Source of the DNA: Subtercola vilae
Lineage (GTDB): Bacteria > Actinomycetota > Actinomycetes > Actinomycetales > Microbacteriaceae
Length of the DNA stretch: 64,000 bases
NCBI RefSeq assembly: GCF_004923255.1
Contig: NZ_QYRT01000008.1
Location: 1 to 64,000, forward strand
Reading direction: 5' to 3'
The position numbers and the translations under genes were made by a program. Under the pieces are notes generated by a model that saw only the letters and a list, made by a program, of their open reading frames with translations, was not told where the DNA came from and searched no databases. Shown here one piece after another: positions 61,137-64,000 of this stretch. The first letter of the stretch is position 1; every line of letters starts with the position of its first letter.

Positions 61137-61180
61137 GCGAGGCGATCGCCGATGACCTCACTCCGGCACAGGGCGACTTG

Positions 61181-61186
61181 TATAGT
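61181..61186 (+). promoter_or_regulatory. Putative -10 element of a near-leaderless lacI-type mRNA
   Basis: TATAGT (5 of 6 consensus) ends ten bases before the ATG at 61196. Transcription would start at or very near the codon, giving a leaderless message, common in actinobacteria. No clear -35 is seen. Confidence 0.45.
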
Positions 61187-61195
61187 GGCCCCACC

Positions 61196-62209
61196 ATGTC
61201 GAGAACCTTTGCCAAACCCGCAAGCATCGCTGATGTTGCGCGCGTGGCAGGGGTGTCGGTGCCCACCGTCTCACGGGTGCTGACCGGCGCGGCAAAAGTG
61301 AGTGCCGAGCGGCGCGAACGAGTGCAGCGCGCAATCGTCGAACTGGGCTACCGACCCAACAGCGCAGCCCGTGCCCTCGTGAGCGGAAAACAGACCATCA
61401 TCGCCGTGATGACCTCCGACACGACCATCTACGGGTACTCGGCCACCATCGAGGGCATCGAGGTGGCCGCGCGCGAAGCCGGCTTCTTCGTCGTGATCTC
61501 TGTGATCGAGTTCTCCGACGCCGCCGAAGTCGATCGGGCGGTCAGTCTCGCGCTCGGCCAGCCGCTCGCCGGAATCATCGTTCTGAAGTTCGACCCGGCC
61601 GGCGTGCAGATTCTGAAGTCGCTTCCGCGGGACATCCCGCTCGTCGCCGTGTCGGGCGAACTCGACGACAGCCTTTCGCAGGCGGTGCTCGATGAAGAGG
61701 CGGCGGGCGCCGAGATGACCCGGTACCTGCTCGGTCTTGGGCACGCCACCGTGCACCACGTCTCTATCCCGCCGTCGCGAAAAGAAGACGGCCGAACGAT
61801 CGGCTGGCGCAAGGCACTCGCCGAAGCGGGCGCCGAGACGCCCCCCATCATCTCGGCTTCGTGGGCGGCCGACTCCGGTGTGCGCATCGGCCTGGGCCTT
61901 GCCGCCCGCCCCGACATCACGGCGGTGTTCTGCGGCAACGACGAGGTGGCAATGGGGGTCATCGCGGGTGTCGTCGACAGCGGTCGACGGGTGCCAGACG
62001 ATGTGAGCGTCGTGGGCTTCGACGATCATCCACTTTCCCGAATCTGGCGGCCCGGCATCACCACGGCCATGCAGGACTTCGGCAGCCTCGGCAAGCGTGC
62101 GTTCTCGCTGCTCGCTCTGCAGATCGAGGGCGAAGAGAGCCCGGCCCGCTCGTCTGAGAGGCCTCCGCTCGTCATCAGGGCGAGCGCGGCGCCGCCGCCG
62201 CGGCGCTGA
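61196..62209 (+). CDS. LacI-family transcriptional regulator
   Basis: A 337-residue repressor. HTH and hinge: SIADVARVAGVSVPTVSRVL and YRPNSAARALVSG. The periplasmic-binding-like effector domain contains IIAVMTSDTTIYGYSATIEG, AVFCGNDEVAMGVIAG and DDVSVVGFDDHPLS. The ATG at 61196 fits the HTH; a GTG at 61133, overlapping the glycosidase stop, would add 21 residues and keep it coupled. It probably binds the two LacI-type sites ahead of the ABC operon. Confidence 0.9.
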   Translation: MSRTFAKPASIADVARVAGVSVPTVSRVLTGAAKVSAERRERVQRAIVELGYRPNSAARALVSGKQTIIAVMTSDTTIYGYSATIEGIEVAAREAGFFVVISVIEFSDAAEVDRAVSLALGQPLAGIIVLKFDPAGVQILKSLPRDIPLVAVSGELDDSLSQAVLDEEAAGAEMTRYLLGLGHATVHHVSIPPSRKEDGRTIGWRKALAEAGAETPPIISASWAADSGVRIGLGLAARPDITAVFCGNDEVAMGVIAGVVDSGRRVPDDVSVVGFDDHPLSRIWRPGITTAMQDFGSLGKRAFSLLALQIEGEESPARSSERPPLVIRASAAPPPRR

Positions 62210-62226
62210 CTCGGCGCTCGACTCTC

Positions 62227-63252
62227 TCAGCCCTCGCCGAGTGCGGCGGCGAACGTCGCCGCGTCAGGGAGTGCCGATTTCTCGTCGGGTGGAAGCAGAT
62301 CGTACGTGTAGGTCGACACCGCCATCGGTGACTCGGCGCTCCCGAGCGAGTAGCGAACGGTGTGATCGTTTCGGCTCCCGCAGATGAGGATGCCGACGGT
62401 CGGTGCGTGTGCTGGCCGACGGAGCCGGTCGTCGACGAGGGCGGTGTAGAAACCGAGTTGCCCGGCGAAACCCGGCTCGAACTTGCCCGTCTTCAACTCG
62501 ACGACCACGTAACGCATCTGCTCCACGTGAAAGAACAGCAGATCGAGGAAGAAGTCGTCGCCTCCGACGTCGAAGTGTACCTGACGCCCCACGAACGCGA
62601 AGCCTTGGCCGAGCTCGTGGAGGGTCGCGACGATGCGGTCGGTCAGCGCCCGTTCAAGATCTCGTTCGGCGGCTTCGGCGCCGAGATCGAGAAAGTCGAA
62701 CACGTATGGGTCTTTCGCGATCTGCTGTGCGAGTTCGGAGTCGGCGTATTCGAGCTTGCTCTCGAAGTTGTTGGGGGAGGCACCCGAGCGTTCGAGCGTC
62801 TTGTTCTTGATCTGGTTCAGCAGCATGTTTCGCGACCACCCGCGGTTCACTGCTTCGGCGGCGTACCAGTCGCGCGCTGTTCCCTCGTCGAGTTTGTCAA
62901 GAAGGAGCATTATGTGGCCCCACGGCAATTTTCCAGCAGCCTGCTGGAAAATCGATTTCTGGTCGGGCCACGCCGCCGCCAGGGCCCTCATGTAGTTCAA
63001 ATTGCTCCGTGAGATTCCTGTCATGTGAGGAAACTCTTTTCGCAGATCTGCGGCCAGCCGCGCCACTACTCCGGCGCCCCAGCCGTCACGCTCCTGCTGA
63101 ACCAGGATGATGTTTCCAATCGACCAGTACAGCTCGATGAGCTGGGTGTTCACAACCCGCTGAGCCGTGAGCTGGGCGCCCCGTATCTGTGATTTGAGCG
63201 TCTGTAGCAACTCTGTGTAGCCTTCCGGCAATTCAGGGACGGGGTGTTCCAT
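62227..63252 (-). CDS. YhcG/DUF1016-family PDDEXK nuclease-like protein
   Basis: A 341-residue protein. The N-terminal helical domain (about 10-190) reads VVNTQLIELYWSIGNIILVQQ, RKEFPHMTGISRSNLNYMR and LPWGHIMLLLDKL. The C-terminal nuclease fold has the Asp in GGDDFFLDLLFFH and YVVVELKTGKFEPGFAGQL. The family is found alone or with restriction systems and is suspected to act in DNA metabolism or defence. No methylase or helicase is next to it here. It converges with the LacI gene across a 17-bp gap. Confidence 0.9.
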   Translation of the reverse strand: MEHPVPELPEGYTELLQTLKSQIRGAQLTAQRVVNTQLIELYWSIGNIILVQQERDGWGAGVVARLAADLRKEFPHMTGISRSNLNYMRALAAAWPDQKSIFQQAAGKLPWGHIMLLLDKLDEGTARDWYAAEAVNRGWSRNMLLNQIKNKTLERSGASPNNFESKLEYADSELAQQIAKDPYVFDFLDLGAEAAERDLERALTDRIVATLHELGQGFAFVGRQVHFDVGGDDFFLDLLFFHVEQMRYVVVELKTGKFEPGFAGQLGFYTALVDDRLRRPAHAPTVGILICGSRNDHTVRYSLGSAESPMAVSTYTYDLLPPDEKSALPDAATFAAALGEG

Positions 63253-63387
63253 TCGACATCGCCTTCAGGTTCGGGGTTGGTAAACCGAGCATAAGCGAGT
63301 AATGCTCATACTGGTGCACCCCTGCTGTCGAGCGTCGACTCGAATTGGTTGCTAACATCGAAGAGCCTGAAGTGCAGATCAGGCCAC
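63253..63387. other. Intergenic region before tRNA-Gly
   Basis: No gene seen in 135 bp. It holds the divergent control sequences of the YhcG-type gene and the tRNA. Confidence 0.6.
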
Positions 63388-63461
63388 GCGAGTGTAGTTC
63401 AGTGGCAGAACTTCAGCTTCCCAAGCTGATAGCGCGGGTTCGATTCCCGTCACTCGCTCCA
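63388..63461 (+). tRNA. tRNA-Gly(CCC)
   Basis: A complete 74-nt cloverleaf with encoded CCA. Acceptor GCGAGTG pairs with CACTCGC; the D-arm starts TAGTTCAGTGG; anticodon stem TCAGC/GCTGA encloses TTCCCAA with anticodon CCC; the T-loop is GGTTCGATTCC. It reads GGG codons. The YhcG-type and HipA-like genes flank it. No integrase-mediated attachment site is visible. Confidence 0.95.
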
Positions 63462-63482
63462 TCTGGTCATCGCGGGGGCGGT

Positions 63483-64000
63483 TCAGCGTGCAGCTGCGGT
63501 CAGCTTCTCGGTGTTGCGCACCAGCTGTTCACGAAGAAAGCGCCGCTGGTCATCCGCGAGCGCCTCGTATGCAGCATCGGCATGTTCGGCAATGCCGACC
63601 GCGATGCCGGTGACGAGAGCCAGAACCTCATCGGGTTCGAGGTCTGCCATGGTGGCCAGCTTTCGCCAATGATCGGCGCCGACTGTCTGGGGGCGTTTCG
63701 CACCACTGATGTGCATCGCGAGGTCTTGGTGGTACTCCGGGTACAGACCGACCGGCACGACGTCGTACAGCGGTGACAGCGTGATGCCCGATGGGCGCAG
63801 CAGCAGCGAGTAGTTTTTGGCGTGCGCGTCGGCGTTGCCCAGCATTGTGTTGAACGCCAGCTGCTCGACGAATGCGTGGGCGAGTCGACTGTCGCGGTCG
63901 ACGGTGGCGAGCAGCGTGAGGGCCTGCGTGGCCGTCATGTCGTACTTCTTGTCGGGTGACGTAGCGCTCGCCTGAGCGAGATCTTCGGCATGGATGCGCG
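63483..64000 (-). CDS. HipA-like serine/threonine kinase, C-terminal part
   Basis: The gene runs off the right edge; about 172 C-terminal residues are present. Kinase motifs are HAEDLAQ just inside the edge, the catalytic loop GNADAHAKNYSLL (Asp of the N-x-D-x-H type), and the metal-binding SPLYDVVPVGLYP. HipA-type proteins phosphorylate glutamyl-tRNA synthetase or other targets and form toxin-antitoxin pairs with a HipB repressor, which would lie outside the window. Confidence 0.9.
   Translation of the reverse strand, partial: RIHAEDLAQASATSPDKKYDMTATQALTLLATVDRDSRLAHAFVEQLAFNTMLGNADAHAKNYSLLLRPSGITLSPLYDVVPVGLYPEYHQDLAMHISGAKRPQTVGADHWRKLATMADLEPDEVLALVTGIAVGIAEHADAAYEALADDQRRFLREQLVRNTEKLTAAAR

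Noticed and set aside
63388-63461. tRNA-Gly as an integration site
   Set aside because: No integrase gene and no duplicated 3' tRNA end is visible in the window.

Overview
The window looks like a chromosomal segment of a high-GC actinobacterium. Codons are strongly G/C-ending, many genes start with GTG, GntR, LacI and IclR regulators are common, and sugar ABC systems and a Sec-exported RHS protein are present. The style of the genes suggests the Microbacteriaceae, but that is an inference from protein character and not from a marker gene.

Layout. 1-4.2 kb: a single-chain dihydroxyacetone/tetrulose kinase and an MFS importer, with a divergent FadR-type regulator and a palindromic operator. 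4.3-7.2 kb: an AlkC-like DNA glycosylase, a small DoxX-like membrane protein and a GNAT-AAA+ ATPase fusion. 7.2-20.9 kb: an aldehyde dehydrogenase, a VanR-like regulator and a VOC protein, divergent from a fused E1 plus E2 of an acetoin-dehydrogenase-like 2-oxoacid complex. This is followed by a ribose-type ABC importer (separate permease, lipoprotein, ATPase-permease fusion) and two zinc alcohol dehydrogenases, closed by a strong bidirectional terminator. 20.9-36.1 kb: a dense catabolic region. It contains a PRISE-type reductase, a VOC protein, three paralogous ketopantoate-reductase-like enzymes, an NTF2-fold protein, an XRE-cupin regulator, an M24 protein, further dehydrogenases, and a five-gene unit encoding amidohydrolase, LigA-like, LigB-like, citryl-CoA-lyase-like and CaiB-type CoA-transferase proteins. 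The five-gene unit looks like ring cleavage followed by CoA activation and a retro-Claisen or aldol-type split. The substrate cannot be read from the sequence.

36.5-52.5 kb is a polymorphic-toxin locus with recombination scars. It holds a secreted LamG protein, a 2122-residue RHS protein with a variable tip and abutting immunity gene, an amber-interrupted small ORF, and a transposase remnant. Next come a 382-bp duplicated piece of an iclR gene, an orphan HNH-like toxin tip with a SUFU immunity gene, and a second RHS core fragment. An IS256-type element carrying two in-frame stops follows; it cuts an Abi-like gene that has a structured leader. The full-length iclR copy seems to lack a normal start codon.

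52.6-62.2 kb: a PRC-barrel protein, then a LacI-regulated sugar ABC importer whose operon ends in a 1528-residue cytoplasmic fusion of a GH36 alpha-galactosidase-like enzyme with a clan-A glycosidase, and its LacI regulator. 62.2-64 kb: a YhcG-type PDDEXK protein, tRNA-Gly(CCC) and the C-terminal part of a HipA-like kinase running off the window.
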